A stretch of 64,000 nucleotides of DNA from Zygaena filipendulae (lineage: Eukaryota; Arthropoda; Insecta; Lepidoptera; Zygaenidae): positions 12,784,501-12,848,500 of the forward strand of contig OU015655.1 in the NCBI GenBank assembly GCA_907165275.2, written 5' to 3'. Made by a program: the position numbers and the translations under genes. Below, piece after piece: positions 11,553 through 23,619 of the stretch. The notes beneath the pieces are model-generated. The model was not told the DNA's origin, made no database searches, and saw only the letters and a list, made by a program, of their open reading frames with translations. Within the stretch, counting starts at the first letter, position 1. Every line of letters begins with the position of its first letter.

Positions 11553-11824
11553 ACTAGCTGTGCTTCGCGGTATCACCCGCGTGAGTTTCGGAATTCCCGC
11601 AGGAACTATTTTTTTTCTAAAATAAAAGTAGCCTAAGTTACTCCTTATAACATCAGCTATCTGCCGGTCAAATCAGTAAAATCGGTCCAGGCGTTTTAGA
11701 GATTAGCCGGAACAAACTGACAGACAGACAGACAGAAAGAGAAAAAGTTAAATAATTGATTTTTTTATGTAAGTGTCACGCGGGTGACATACCGCGGGTG
11801 ACACACCGCGGGTAACAGCTAGTA
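11553..11824 (+). repeat. CCCGCGG-head SINE, CCTAAGTTACTCC subfamily, plus a second tip
   Basis: The head ACTAGCTGTGCTTCGCGG is followed by AAAGTAGCCTAAGTTACTCC and AATCGGTCCAGGCGTTT, the same subfamily as 35595-35800. After an ACAGACAGACAGACAG run, two short head fragments repeat ACCGCGGGTGACA on the other strand, ending AACAGCTAGTA. Confidence 0.75.
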
Positions 11825-12274
11825 ATTAATAAGTAAAAAAAAAACATACATACAGCCGAAGGCAGAACCTCCTCCTTTTTGGAAGTCGGTGAAAAAGTAC
11901 CTTATGTGCTCCTGAAAACAGGTAGTCGGCACCGGCACCGGTAGTCGCTTGAGCCGTTAGATACAGATTAAGGATGCATAGTAAGGATTTATACAGATCC
12001 ACAGCCTTATTAATGAAATATAGAATGTATGGACGTCAGTGCAAGCACAATGCCGCGGAAGTAGATACCTACTTCAACAACTATTTGTCTACTCCTTTAG
12101 ATATTGCTGTTTGAATTGATTAATAGATGCCAACATAGTTATTAAAATTCCTATTCATATTTTCTTATCTCGAGCTTTTATTAAGTTACGTTTATACGGT
12201 TGTACCTACACATCGCTGCAGAAATCCTTATACCTATATCCTTCTTATAAATACTAGTTTAGTATTATATTATC

Positions 12275-12442
12275 TGTGGCGAAAGTGAGTTTGTTTGTTT
12301 GTTACGCATTTACGCCCCAACGGCTCAACCGATCGTCATGAAATTTTGCATACAAGTTTTCAGGGGTACAGAGAAGGACATAGGGTACTTTTATGCCGGA
12401 ATTCTCGAGGGAACTCCGAAATTACCGCGGGGAACAGCTATT
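12275..12442 (-). repeat. CCCGCGG-head SINE, minus strand
   Basis: The minus-strand copy runs from an AAATAGCTGTTCCCCGCGG head near 12442 to AAACAAACTCACTTTCGCC. It is arranged head to head with the next copy. Confidence 0.8.
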
Positions 12443-12452
12443 TTATACAATA

Positions 12453-12748
12453 CTAGCTGTTCCCCGCGGTTTCACCCGCGTTAATTTCGGAGATTCCACG
12501 GATATTCCGAGATTTTTTCTGTACCCACCCTTGACAACTTGTAGGTAGTATGCAAAACTTAATGTAGTTTCTTCCGCGTTAATTTCGGAGTTCCCGTGGG
12601 AATTCCGGGATAAAAAGTAGTTTAGTAGTCCTTTTCTGTACCACTGACAATGTGTATGCTAAATTTCGTGGTGATCGGTTAAGCCGTTTAGCCGTGAAAG
12701 CGTAACAAACAAACTCACTTTCGCATTTATTATTAAGTAAGGATTATG
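12453..12748 (+). repeat. CCCGCGG-head SINE with duplicated head module
   Basis: It starts ACTAGCTGTTCCCCGCGG and ends TTTATTATTAAGTAAGGAT. The block CGTTAATTTCGGAG occurs twice, so part of the head is duplicated internally. Confidence 0.8.
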
Positions 12749-13239
12749 AAGGCAAAAGATTTGTTTGTTTATTGGCAATGGATAAATATGAAAACTATTT
12801 AATCGTCATGTTGAAAGAATTTTGTTCAATTGTTACCTAAATGAAAAAAGTTTTTGAATAAACTAATACGTTGTTAATTTTTATCTCCCTGTGAATAAAA
12901 TATAATTATTAAACATTAATTAAAACTAAATCAACGAAAAGTAACAAGCATATTGAGTAACATTCCCCACCCAAAACTTACTATATCAGATTTATGCATG
13001 AGAAAAAACAAATAGAATTAAAAATCTTGTGAAGATTCTTTTTGTAGCGGAAGTGTTTTTTGTATTTTAATGTAACGATCCGAAATTAATTTGAGCTTAA
13101 ATAAATTTAATCGAGGTCGTACCTTACTTATCTATGATGTGTTGAGAGTTAAAACGGGTAAATTTATGCAATTATGTTTTATTTTTTAATTGTCATTTGG
13201 GTTAAACGGGCTGGTGGAAAAAGTGGAAACCCTCTGACT

Positions 13240-13475
13240 AATCTTCTTCTATCTATATAAACAAAAATGGATGTTTGTATGTTTGTCCTAAACCATTTTG
13301 GGATCAGGAACCTTTGCGGATGCAGGCAGAACAACCCGCCAAAGTTTCATCACAATCGGACCAATGGTTTTTGAAACGCATAGAGGACAGACATACAAAC
13401 ATTAATTTTTATTTATAAATAAGGAGATGGTACGGAATCCTTCGTGTGATTCGCACTTGGCCGGTTTTTTTCTAC
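13240..13475. repeat. Dispersed repeat, GAACCTTTGCGG family
   Basis: The blocks GGAACCTTTGCGGATGCAGG, CAGAACAACCCGCCAAAG and CGCATAGAGGACAGACATAC recur at 46290-46410. The right end runs into CGCACTTGGCCGGTTTTTTT, itself a dispersed motif (compare 34905 and 18005). Confidence 0.65.
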
Positions 13476-13865
13476 TGTGCCAAAGAAATCCCACTCCATG
13501 GAACAATAGTGAACTTTATAAAACTTTTTTAATTTCATAAAATCATCTAAGGTAACATTTGGTAACATCTCAGGTACTTATTTGACACGGCTTGCTTGGC
13601 CTACCTACCAACCTACTTAGCCGGAAAAAATTATATTAAATACTAGTGCAGAACTAACAAGCAAGAAGACCTAGGTAGGTTTCGTGCGAGAGAGATAAGA
13701 ATCGAATTGAAACCGGCTAAGCGTGACATCGCCCTTCGGTTATCCGCCGATCTTGTAACGTGAACGAGCATCCACGATAATAATACAATAATTTAAATCG
13801 ACCTTAAATAATTAAAACTTAACATTGTGTATGGACGGTTTCCCATTAGATTGCTACTATAGGTA

Positions 13866-14175
13866 CAACTTGTTAATGAATTAACTGAAAACTAGAAAGT
13901 AGTTTGCTCAGAATCAACTAGCGAATCGATCGCACTATGTTTTAATATAGGTTATATTTTTTCATTTTTACCAGCCCATGTCTAAATTATTTATAATACA
14001 ATATTTGGCGCGTACGCCGCCCGCAGCAAAAAAAATCGAACCGGTAGGCGCGGGCGTAGCGCTTGGAATTTCGTAGATAGGTCACATCCAAACTAAAGTA
14101 GAATAACTTTTAAAGTATAATTTTTTTCGACATTAAATTTATTTTAATCATATTATTGTTTATTTTTTAATAATT
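13866..14175. mobile_element. CAACGTG TIR element (Tc1/mariner-like MITE), right end lost
   Basis: It starts after TA at 13864 with CAACTTGTTAATGAATTAAC. The core shares GACTAGCGAATCGATCGCAC-type sequence, the GCCCGCAGCAAAAAAAATCG block and GGTAGGCGCGGGCGTAGCGC with the full copies. The right TIR is missing or decayed. Confidence 0.75.
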
Positions 14176-14179
14176 TATC

Positions 14180-15600
14180 ACAAATCTAGACCGCATACAT
14201 GCCTCAGCTACTACGATCCTTATGACTTTTTCCTGTTCCCAAACATGGAGAGAACAGCTAGGAAAATACCACATTTCACGACCATAAGACTGAATCATTG
14301 TAAGAACTTAGGCTATGTTAAGAATAAGTTCTAGAAATATATTCAAGATTGGTAAAGGAACGGAACAAGAAGGGGATCATAATAATATTGAAGAATAATA
14401 CACTTATTGAAGAATAAAGGTACATAATAGGATATGCCTATACCCAATTACTCACCCGACAAATTCACGACTGCATAACAATGGATGCATTTTAATTATT
14501 TTGTTATCGGCCACAGATTCAATTTCAAGGTCTTTAATATGTAAGTACAACTTATCCACAGGATGTACCTTTAAAACGAGGGATTTACGCCCTCGATAAT
14601 TCACGTAAGTAATATAAAAATATAAATAAAAGCATTAATAAATCACAGAGAAAACCTTAAAACGTGCATTTGCGCGGGTGAATGACCTTTGCATTTTAAT
14701 TGTCAGATAGAGCCATTGAAAGACCCTTAAGACAGTGTTTATAATTATTTTATCTTTGTAATGAATGATACGTCAGAGCGTCGGAAAGCGCGCTCAAATT
14801 TCATGAATATTTTTTTTTGTGGATAATTACGTTATAAATACTTACATGGATTTTTTTAAGTGACGTATTTGAGACGAGAATAACCTTATTCAGTAGGTAC
14901 GTCCCTTTTTAAACCTTACGCCTTGTAGCCCACATTGTACGATTAACGTAATAATAGTGCTTGGGCCTAGTACTAAAATTCTTGATCTAGATCTTTTGAT
15001 ATTGATCAGTGCTTATTAATCATAGTAAATTAATGTGGAACTATTGACTTTACATTACAGTTTAATATAGAGCTAAAGGTGTACTTAAATAATTTGATAA
15101 TTGTCATTGGAAAACATCCGCATCCGCATTAATCAATGCGGATGTTCATGCCAATGCGAATGTCGCGACAAGCTTTTATATCATATAAATTGTGTAATAA
15201 CGTTATATTATGTAGACAGTAAAATTTTTTAAGGAAAATTTTATTTTATTCTTTTTAGCGTATTTAAATAAAAGCTTAAAAAAGTTATTTACTTTTAATA
15301 TATCTTTTTCTTTTTAGTTATCGCTGGTCAAGCTTCTTAGTCCGATCGTCTTATTCAAAACATCATTGTTGCAAGGTTGTTTGCCAATTAATTTCGAATT
15401 TTGAAGTTATCCTTTTTCTAGACAGGTTAGAAATAAATAAGTACTGTTCACGCCTATCTCGCTTTCATAAGTCAAAGTTAACAAACCGATGCTCCAGACT
15501 CGAACAATTTGTACACAAAATTTTAATCGATTTTTTTTTCATTCATATTTTCAGCCAATCCTTTCATTTGATACCCATAAGGAAGGAGTGGATTAAAACC
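14180..15600. other. Unassigned AT-rich DNA
   Basis: I find no gene or well-supported repeat here apart from a small perfect inverted repeat, CATCCGCATT-AATC-AATGCGGATG, at 15121-15144. Confidence 0.5.
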
Positions 15601-15758
15601 CCCTCGCTTCCTTAGCCAAGTTGACAATCTACAACCACGGTGGACAAGTAAAATAGTCCAATCCAAAGGTCAGTTTTGCGTGACCAAGTGAAAAAACGAT
15701 TCCATTCCTTAGTTTTCTATGCGGCAACGATTGTACACTGCCAACTTGGCTAAGGGGG
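15601..15758. mobile_element. MITE, CCTTAGCCAAGTTG ends
   Basis: CCTTAGCCAAGTTGACAATC on the left and CCAACTTGGCTAAGGGGGCT on the right are inverted. The core TTTTGCGTGACCA..TAGTTTTCTATGCG recurs at 20090 and 35079. The 71-residue frame over its right end is not a gene. Confidence 0.7.
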
Positions 15759-16029
15759 CTGATGCCTGTGCTCTGTACACGAGATGTTGGTTGGATATTG
15801 GTGAGTACCTAATACACGTGACCTTAACCCAAATGGTTAACAGAATGTGCGATCCGCGGACGATTGTCAACGACAAAAAGCAATGGTGGAATCGTAATAC
15901 CGATTATTGCAAAGGCACGACCCGTCGCCACTGACCTAAATACAAATAAAACATTCTATGGTTAAAAAACATGCGTGAGTGTCGCGGAACACTTGGTTAG
16001 AACGAAGGTTTTTCCATATTAACTGATCA

Positions 16030-16140
16030 ACGTGAAATTTTGTATACACGCTGTCAAGTATACAGAAAAGGACATAGGGTACTTTTCACCCAGGGACTCC
16101 CGCAGGAACTCCGTAATTACCGCGGGTGAAACTCGTTCTA
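16030..16140 (-). repeat. CCCGCGG-head SINE fragment, minus strand
   Basis: The minus-strand head and body include GTTTCACCCGCGG, AGTTCCTGCGGGAGTCCC and ACCCTATGTCCTTTTCTG. The tail is missing. Confidence 0.65.
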
Positions 16141-16184
16141 AAAGAAAGCACGGCGCAAAATGCGCACAATTTAAACTGAGTCCG

Positions 16185-16515
16185 TTATTTTTTTTATGTC
16201 ATAGGGGGCAAACGGGCAAGTGGTTCACCTGATGGTAAGTGATTACCGCCGCCCATGGACATCTGCAACACCAGAAGGCATGCAGGTGCGTTGCCGACCT
16301 GAAATGAGGATGGGAGTTAGAGGGGGGAGTTATGTCAGTTACGCGTGAAAAGAGGCAAAAATAAAAATATATTTCGAAAATAAAATACAGTTGCTTTGTT
16401 TTTCCGTAGAGCAGCCGTATGATGCCGCCGCTAGAACACGGCACCGCTCGCTCTCCTAGGAAACCATAGCTTAAGGCTAAAAAAGGGGCCGGTGCTATAG
16501 GGTTAAGGGACATGG
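16185..16515. repeat. Abundant lepidopteran-type repeat, ACCGCCGCCCATGGAC
   Basis: It starts with a T run and ATGTCATAGGGGGCAAACGG. It contains GTTCACCTGATGGTAAGTGA, TTACCGCCGCCCATGGACA and GCAGGTGCGTTGCCGACC, a block I recall as very common in moth and butterfly genomes, probably a retroelement 3' region. The 104-residue minus-strand frame over it looks fortuitous. Confidence 0.6.
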
Positions 16516-16528
16516 CATAATTAGCCTA

Positions 16529-16858
16529 ATGGGCATGTTGACTAATTTTTATTTTTTGGTCCGTCTTGTAGATTATTAAAAAATATTGGACACTTATTTT
16601 TTTTTACGTAATCTATAAATAACGGCGATATATTATTGAGTTGAAATTTCGCGTGACGTCTGCACTATTCTGACAGTTTGTATGGCGGTTTTATCGGTTA
16701 GTGAAGTCACGACCCCTTCACCCTAAACTTTAATGCGCTTTATCTCTGTATATTTTAATTTATTTGAAAAAGCAATAAATATGTGTCTATTGTTTTTTTT
16801 ATTTTCTAACTGACGGACAATTAGAATTTTGATTTTCATAAGTAGTCCACATCCCCAT
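16529..16858. mobile_element. CRE-MITE copy 3, both CRE sites mutated
   Basis: The ends are ATGGGCATGTTGACTAA on the left and TAGTCCACATCCCCAT on the right (inverted). Both octamers have decayed, to TGACGTCT and TGAAGTCA, so this copy is probably older than those at 22731 or 39093. Confidence 0.85.
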
Positions 16859-17069
16859 TAACTGGGTATAACAATACATTTATCAATAAAGTTTCCAGTG
16901 ATGAAGTTTTTCACGACTTTTCTTCAATTAACAATAAATGAATTAAAACAATCACAAAAAAGGCACATTGACGTGTTGTTATTTCACACATGATGAATCT
17001 AAACAAATATGGCGCATGACGCTATTCCGGCCGTGACGATTTCTGCGAGATTAACTTCTACCACAAGAC

Positions 17070-17760
17070 TCAAATCAAATAAAATATACTTTATTGCACA
17101 CACAGTAGAAGACACAATATTTACAAAACACAGAAATATTTATGGATACGTACAATGAAGCGCCCTATATTACTGAAAGCAATTTTCTCATACAGCCTCC
17201 TCCGGTACAGAGTGATGTAATAAGAAAGGTAGATAGTGCGGCATTAATAACTACATAATACATTAAAATAATAACAAAAATATATAAATACTGATATATA
17301 GATACGAGAAAGAATAGAAACTGCGTAAACTTACAACATACAGATACTTTTACGTAAAATAATTGTATAGATAATAAAAACACTAAACAATACATAATTC
17401 TACTAAAATAGAACACGATGCGAATACGAACTGTATGTGCTAACTAGAAGTCAGATAGTGTTCCTTCAATGCTCCCTGAATATCTACAGCGAACGATCAG
17501 CCCTGATAGGCAGAGGTAGGGAATTTCAAAGCCGTGCGGCTCGAACAGTGAAGGAATAATCATACAATTTAGAGGAACGGATAGGTAAGGAAAGACATAA
17601 GTTATCGGATGAACGTAGGCAGAGGCTATAGAGGGAGGAAGAGAGGAATTGGAAACGTTCTTTGAGGTAGAAAGGAGTTTTAGAGATAAATAGCACAGAT
17701 AAGCCTCGTAAGGAACCTGGTTACAAAAAATTTTTGGAGACACAAGTTCCCAACTTTGAA
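17070..17760 (-). repeat. LINE 3' region, minus strand
   Basis: On the minus strand the segment ends GTGCAATAAAGTATATTTTA followed by TTTGATTTGA, i.e. a polyadenylation-like signal and short-repeat tail. An imperfect AAGCAAT block near 17180 resembles copies at 24780 and 58560. No reverse transcriptase survives, and the 83- and 99-residue minus-strand frames have no recognisable domain. Confidence 0.55.
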
Positions 17761-17764
17761 TTCT

Positions 17765-19780
17765 AAACTATTCATAATCCCGTTTGCAACAAAAAATACT
17801 TAATATACCTACAATACGTAGTGATTACCTTCTGGTACTTAGGAGAATGATAGATAGATATTAGATATTATGTAAATAAAGATGATAAATTGTTTTTTTG
17901 TATACTTAATACTCATAATTCCGTACCATTTCAAGTTTTATTATTTATATTATAAATTTTATAAAAATAAGTTTAAATGCAAATTATTCACAAAAACATC
18001 CACTTTGGCCGGGTTTTTTTTTTATATTAAGTTGCAATACCGTTTAATCTTTGTTTAAAAACGAATAAAAAAGTCATTACCTACACCTAATCATGTCAGA
18101 ACTAACGATAAGTTTATTTAATTTAACAATTTTATAAAATAAAAAAAAAAAAAACAGAAAAAGACGATGCAATCTACGTAGATATTTAAAAATATGTTTA
18201 GTTATTCATAAATTTTAACCAAGAACAAAACATTCGAATTTTTTTTACTACTACTAATAGTGGCACATGGTTAATTTAATTATCCGTCATTAATGGAAGC
18301 TTAATCATTATTGAATATGAACAAACAGTTCATAACAAAACAAAATCTTTATCGTCGCACGAGCTGCAAAACCAACCTCGGCAAGTGTGCTGATAAAAAT
18401 TACTATCGACAAGGTGAGGTGCATGCAATGGCGAATGACATTAGGATCTACCATTCATCACGCAGTCTTTATCGCAAGCCACGAACTCTGATTTGAACTG
18501 GAAAATGTTTAAATGAATTAATAGAGACACGCAACTAGCAAGATATTGAAACAAAAACAGCAGGTTTCGCTGGTGGCCGCAGCGTCATTGACCTGCAAGG
18601 GTGGGTATGAAGTGAATATACCTACTTAATAAACACAAAACATATCTACCAATGATAGAATGTCTTTGATATCTACTGTTAACTGTTTGTTTTCAAGTAT
18701 ATATTTTCGAAACTTTAATAAGATTTGAACATTGAGATAAATAGAGTCTTCAGTTACGTCGCTTCCTTTTATTTATTGACTATTCTTTCGGCCATTTTAA
18801 GTTAGTATCTAAGTAATGAACAACGAACATGGACTTCCACCGTACTACGTTTGTTATTGGCATTAGTATGACCACGAAATATTAAAAACTAGACCTACGA
18901 AGCTGAAATTTAACAGGTAATTTAAAAGATTAGAAGAAAAAGAAGAAGAAAAGGTTTCACCGAGCTTTCGCGGGAACTCCCAAACTAGCGCGGGTCAAAT
19001 TTTGATAGTACAATACAGTGTTTGTCAGATCGAATAGTTTCAAATAAAAAAACACGATTTCATAGCTTTTGATTAATTTTATCGCGAGGGTCAGCTATTA
19101 GGTAGGTAAATAGGATAAAACGAGAACAAAAGTTAAACTAAAAGTTACATAAATTAAGTAGGTAGGTAGATATAATGTTGATTTGAGGACATTTATAAAG
19201 TCTGACATTGATATATCGGAACTGCGGGGTCTGGTTCCGGCTAATGGTACCTACATGTACCTTTTCTATAACGTGGAAGTAATAATTCTACATATTTTTC
19301 ACAAAAATCATTGACCACAACACGTTTCCCTTGGCCGTGGCATGTCAAAATACATGTCGTACAATAAATACATCAAATTTATTTTTAATCTTTATTGTTT
19401 TCAAACGTAGGTATAGTAGGTACGTAGAGTAGATTTTATGAAAAAAGAAAAGTTTTTTTTTTTTAATATACGCACAATAAAAATAAAATAATTACAGAAC
19501 AAAAAAAGTTCATACACTGACGCAGCTGTATATAGGCTAAATGTTATTTTTTTTTTCTTTTACCAAAACCTTTGTTATTGTTTTTATGCTAAGCTACGCG
19601 CGAATCTTCGACTTCGAACGCAAACAGGCTGACGACAGAGTTCTCGTTTCTGCTACGGCGCGTGTATTAAGTGGACTAAAACGGCTTTCTTGTACATAGA
19701 AGAAATGTCAGCTCATTTTGGAAATTTTTACTGTCTGTTCCTTTGTAAATTTGCATAACCTTAGCCAAACCTTACCAAAT
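17765..19780. other. Unassigned AT-rich DNA
   Basis: I see no gene here. Homopolymer A/T runs are frequent. A short SINE remnant with GCGGGAACTCCC lies near 18960-18997, and CTTTGGCCGGGTTTTTTTTT lies near 18005. Confidence 0.5.
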
Positions 19781-20023
19781 TTAGACATAGATGTAGTATA
19801 TATAGTGTGTTAACCCACACTGAAGAAATTTTAACTAAATCGTGTTTTAAAATTACAGCGCCATTTTGTGTCAACATTTTTTATGTTCAACAATTTGTTG
19901 GTATTTTAAACAATGTATTAAGGTAAAAAAATAATTAAAAACGGTCTATAACCCTGAATAAAGCGTTCTGTATCAATAACTTAATTTTGTGGGTTAACAT
20001 ATTATTGCTTATCTGCGTCCATT
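19781..20023. mobile_element. MITE, AAGCAATA-TIR family
   Basis: The left arm is degraded (TAGACATAGATGTAGTATAT), while GTGTGTTAACCCACACTGAA remains. The right end TTATTGCTTATCTGCGTCC is intact. Confidence 0.75.
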
Positions 20024-20089
20024 TATCCTTGACTGTAATATGATAAAATAGCATGTTTTATGCCATTCCAACCGTCATGTCACGGGTTC

Positions 20090-20205
20090 ACATTAGAACG
20101 TCCAATCAAAAGACGAAAGTAGAGTTTTGCGTGACCACCTGACATAACGATTTCGCATCTTAGTTTTCTATGCGTTAGATTGTCAACTTGGCTGAGGGGG
20201 CGGCA
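20090..20205. mobile_element. MITE fragment, CTTAGCCAAGTTG family
   Basis: The right part is retained: GAGTTTTGCGTGACCACCTG, TTAGTTTTCTATGCG and TTGTCAACTTGGCTGAGGGG. Confidence 0.6.
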
Positions 20206-20677
20206 TGCCGGGTGCTCGCTGACCGGGGCGGCAGTGAGTCCGTTGCGTCCTTGACTTTCACCTTAGAAACGCAATGATATGCTCCACAGCATGATATCTT
20301 CATTCCGTAGTATGATCTGTAAGCGAGCGATGCTTTGAACACACAAAGTAGGGTAGGTACATAGGGAAAATTAAACTCACGACAAAAACTGCACATCTCC
20401 GGTAAGGAGCTTCTGATATACCCATATGGATATGGTGTAGGTGGATAGACCTTTATGAATGCAGGATCGGTGCGAAATTTTGTGTTGCGTGAGTGGAGGC
20501 CTTAGGTAGAGGCTAACGCAGAAGAGAGAGCATTTAATAACGTAGATGTTAGTGGTTCATAAAATTTAAGGAATTAATAAGCATATTTTATATCGAATTC
20601 AATACTTCGTCCCAATAATAATTGTATACAGTAGACAGATATCTTATAATTTTCTTTCTTTCCCTTCCTTTATGCCT

Positions 20678-20880
20678 TACTAGCTGTGCCCAGCGGTTTC
20701 ACCCGCATGAAACGCTTTTGTATGACATCTTTTTTCCCAATATCCGATTTAAATGAAACATAGCCTATATGTAGCTCCAGGTTTAGCTTAATCTACCTGT
20801 GAAAACCACATGAAAATCCGTTCAGTAGGTTCGGAGATTATCGCGAACAGACAGACAGACAGACAAAAAAAAATTAAACT
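20678..20880 (+). repeat. CCCGCGG-head SINE, TAGCCTATATG subfamily
   Basis: The head ACTAGCTGTGCCCAGCGG is followed by CATAGCCTATATGTAGCTCC and CCGTTCAGTAGGTTCGGAG, then an ACAGACAGACAGACAG run. Confidence 0.75.
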
Positions 20881-21331
20881 CTTTTTTTGTGGTTGGTTAG
20901 TCTTCTTCAATGTACAGAATCGCGGATTCTCCTCTTTTACTATAGTAGGTATAGATAGACAGATAGATAGATAATACGAGTATCTAGTAGTCTTTCTTTA
21001 CACTGAATAACTGGTAGATTCATTTATTAGCATTTTATCGACGTCAGTTGAGTCTACCACAATATCACGGGCAAAAGATATCGATAAATGGTGAATGAAA
21101 ATCGAATCTGATCTAACCGATTTAAAAAAAAGAACGTACTCTGTTTCCCCAGTCGGTAAGTAGGTACACATCTAAGTAAGTATACACCTAAGTGATTTCA
21201 AGTATTTACCTAAGGATTTACTGTACCTTGAGATTTGCCTAATGCAATGTGACTGTTAAATGATCCGTGATAACCATGAACAAGGTTCGACGGAAAGGGG
21301 GTGTCAAGCCGCAAGTCCCTTAAATAAGCAC

Positions 21332-21512
21332 TGTAGCTAGTGCTCTTCCCCGCGGTTTCACCCGCGGTGCAATATAGCCTATTACACACACAAATAACGT
21401 GGCATTCTATTGGTAAAAGAATTTTCAAAATTGGTTCAGTAGATCCAGAGATTACCGCCTACAACCTCACAAACTCACAAACTTTACCTAACTCTTTATT
21501 ATAATATTAGTA
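21332..21512 (+). repeat. CCCGCGG-head SINE, diverged
   Basis: GTAGCTAGTGCTCTTCCCCG and GGTTTCACCCGCGG form the head. The 3' end reads CTCTTTATTATAATATTAGT. Confidence 0.7.
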
Positions 21513-21754
21513 CAGACAGCAGATAACCTGTATGTAATGTAAACCCGTCTGTTTAAATTTTTCCTTCAAAATCAGGAATAGAGATTCTTTGTTTTCATGC
21601 AAAGCATTTGAACCTTGACCTCACAAATGACGTCAAATGTAAACACAAGTCTACAGCTCAATATACAGTTGATAAGCTGATTTCTTTTTTAATCTTCGAT
21701 GTAGGCATATCTTTTGACATTTGGGAAAAACAGCAATAATCGAGAGTTATTTGT

Positions 21755-21973
21755 TACTAGCTGTACCCCGCGGTTTCACCCGCGGTAATTTCGGAGTTCC
21801 CGCGGGAATTCCGGGAAAAAAAATACCCTATGTCTTTCTCTGTACCCCTGACAACGTGCATGCTAAATTTCATCCAAATCCGTTCAGCCGTTTTTACGTG
21901 ATTGAGTAACAAACATCGAAACATCCAAATATCCAAACATCCACACTTTCAGATTTATAATATTAGTAGGATT
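21755..21973 (+). repeat. CCCGCGG-head SINE, full length
   Basis: The head is ACTAGCTGTACCCCGCGG and the body has CCCTGACAACGTGCATGC and CAAATCCGTTCAGCCGTTT. The tail is TTTATAATATTAGTAGGAT. It closely resembles the copy at 57248. Confidence 0.9.
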
Positions 21974-22089
21974 ATTATTATCATCAACATTTTGATAAGT
22001 ATTCAGCTTGATACCCTCTTCCTGTCTAACCCTAGGCTGTAGTTATTCATAATATTTAAATTGCAAAATATTATAATTTTTGCAAATGT

Positions 22090-22150
22090 GATCAATTATC
22101 GTATGTTAGGTATACATACGATAATTGATCTCATGGTGATCATGATCACC
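22090..22150. repeat. Two adjacent perfect inverted repeats
   Basis: Arms 22090-22106 and 22114-22130 (GATCAATTATCGTATGT and its complement) form a perfect 17-bp stem with a 7-nt loop. Directly after it, 22135-22150 is the perfect 16-bp palindrome GGTGATCATGATCACC. I do not see a terminator or known element. Confidence 0.8.
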
Positions 22151-22236
22151 GTCATGAATTCATCTAACAAAACTACATCTCGACCAAAAAAAAAAATGAA
22201 ATTAGATGGTTTTAATTATGTAGATAGTAGATACCT

Positions 22237-22345
22237 ACTAGCTATTCCCCGCGGTGTATCCGCGATAATTTCGGAGTTCCCGCGGGAATTCCGGGATAAA
22301 AAGTACCCTATGTCCTCTTCTGTATCCCTGACAATGTAGGCAACG
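22237..22345 (+). repeat. CCCGCGG-head SINE, 5' half
   Basis: CTAGCTATTCCCCGCGG is followed by the conserved GGAGTTCCCGCGGGAATTCC and AAAGTACCCTATGTCC. The copy breaks off after CCCTGACAATG. Confidence 0.75.
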
Positions 22346-22730
22346 TAGTGCTTCCAACAAATATAGTTATATTTCAATCCATTTACACAAAACCTTGACA
22401 AATAATATTATACCAAAACCTTTTACAAATCACTCTATATATTGGTGAAAATCGTAAAAATCCGTTCAGTAGTTTTCTAGTTTATCGCCAATTGACAGAC
22501 GCAGCGAAGAATTTTATTTTATAATAATATGTAGAGCAATTTAGAGAGAAATTTCCTTCTTAACTTAGAACATGCTGGGGTTAGTTTCATCGCGGTCAAT
22601 TAACGTAAAAAATAGTTATGTCAAACTGAAACTTATTTATCAGATAACTTCAATGTGATCGAGACCGTAGCAGCTATGGTTAAGCTAATTTTGAAGTACA
22701 TAACTTAAATTGGAATAAAAATCTCACACA

Positions 22731-23062
22731 ATGGGCATGTTGACTAATTTTTATTTTTTAGTCCGTCTTCTAGATTATTAAAAAATATTGGACACGTATT
22801 TTTTGTTTTTTTTACGTAATCAAATAATAACGGCGATATACCTACTGAGTTGAAATTTCGCGTGACGTCACTATACTGACGGTTTGTATGGCGGTTTTGC
22901 GGTTAGTGACGTCACGACCCCCTCACCCTAAACTTTTACGCGCTTTATTTCTGTATATTTTAATTTATTTAAAAAAGCAAAAAATACGTGTCTGTTGTTT
23001 TTTTATTTTCTAACTGACGGACTAATTAGAATTTTGCTTTTCAAAAGTCGTCCACATCACTA
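22731..23062. mobile_element. CRE-MITE copy 4, two perfect TGACGTCA sites
   Basis: ATGGGCATGTTGACTAA forms the left end. TGACGTCA octamers are at 22863-22870 and 22907-22914. The arms match the 2681 copy closely. Confidence 0.85.
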
Positions 23063-23172
23063 TTGAATACTTAGTAATAAATACACATAATCTTAGTTAT
23101 TTTAACAATGCTTGGACATTATCGCACAGCGCTACTTAGTCCTAAATTAAGCAGAGATACCAGAGGCACCAA

Positions 23173-23395
23173 CTAAATGCGGATGTGAGTTTGTTTGTAT
23201 GTTGCGCTATCACACCTTATCGACTGAACGGATTATCATGTAGGTATTTTCCATACACACTTTCAGGGGTACAAAAACAGACATAGAACGGGTGCATCCC
23301 AGTAGTATGCATACCTGTACCATATGAGGCCTCGATAGTTCTATAGAACTACAGGTATGGGGTACTACTGGGATGCACCCCATAAAATAGTTAGT
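23173..23395 (-). repeat. CCCGCGG-head SINE remnant interrupted by a foldback
   Basis: The 3' part on the minus strand includes AACATACAAACAAACTCAC and TGTTTTTGTACCCCTGAAAG. The foldback at 23290-23380 interrupts it where the head should begin. Confidence 0.6.
23290..23380. mobile_element. 91-bp foldback element
   Basis: GGGTGCATCCCAGTAGTATG at the left is inverted at the right (TACTACTGGGATGCACCC), with about 30-bp arms and a centre containing GAGGCCTCGATAGTTCTATA. No target duplication is obvious. Confidence 0.8.
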
Positions 23396-23545
23396 ACATA
23401 ATATTTATGTTAGATACTAAACACCCAGATTTAGGGTAAACGCAAATGTTCATAGTAGATAAATGTTTACCCTGATGTGGGGAATGGGGATCGAACCCGG
23501 GACACATGGCGTTGCATTTAGGTTCACTACACCAAAGATAATATA
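23395..23545 (-). mobile_element. Second tRNA-derived SINE family, minus strand
   Basis: On the minus strand TTTGGTGTAGTGAACC lies where an A box would be, and GGGTTCGATCC (23488-23498) is a B box. Downstream sequence GGTAAACATTTATC is not tRNA-like, so this is a SINE rather than a tRNA gene. Confidence 0.6.
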
Positions 23546-23619
23546 GCTGTTCTACAGGTAAATCTAATCTAATATACTTATGAGCCATAAAATTACATAT
23601 AATCTTTGCAGTCAAGGCA

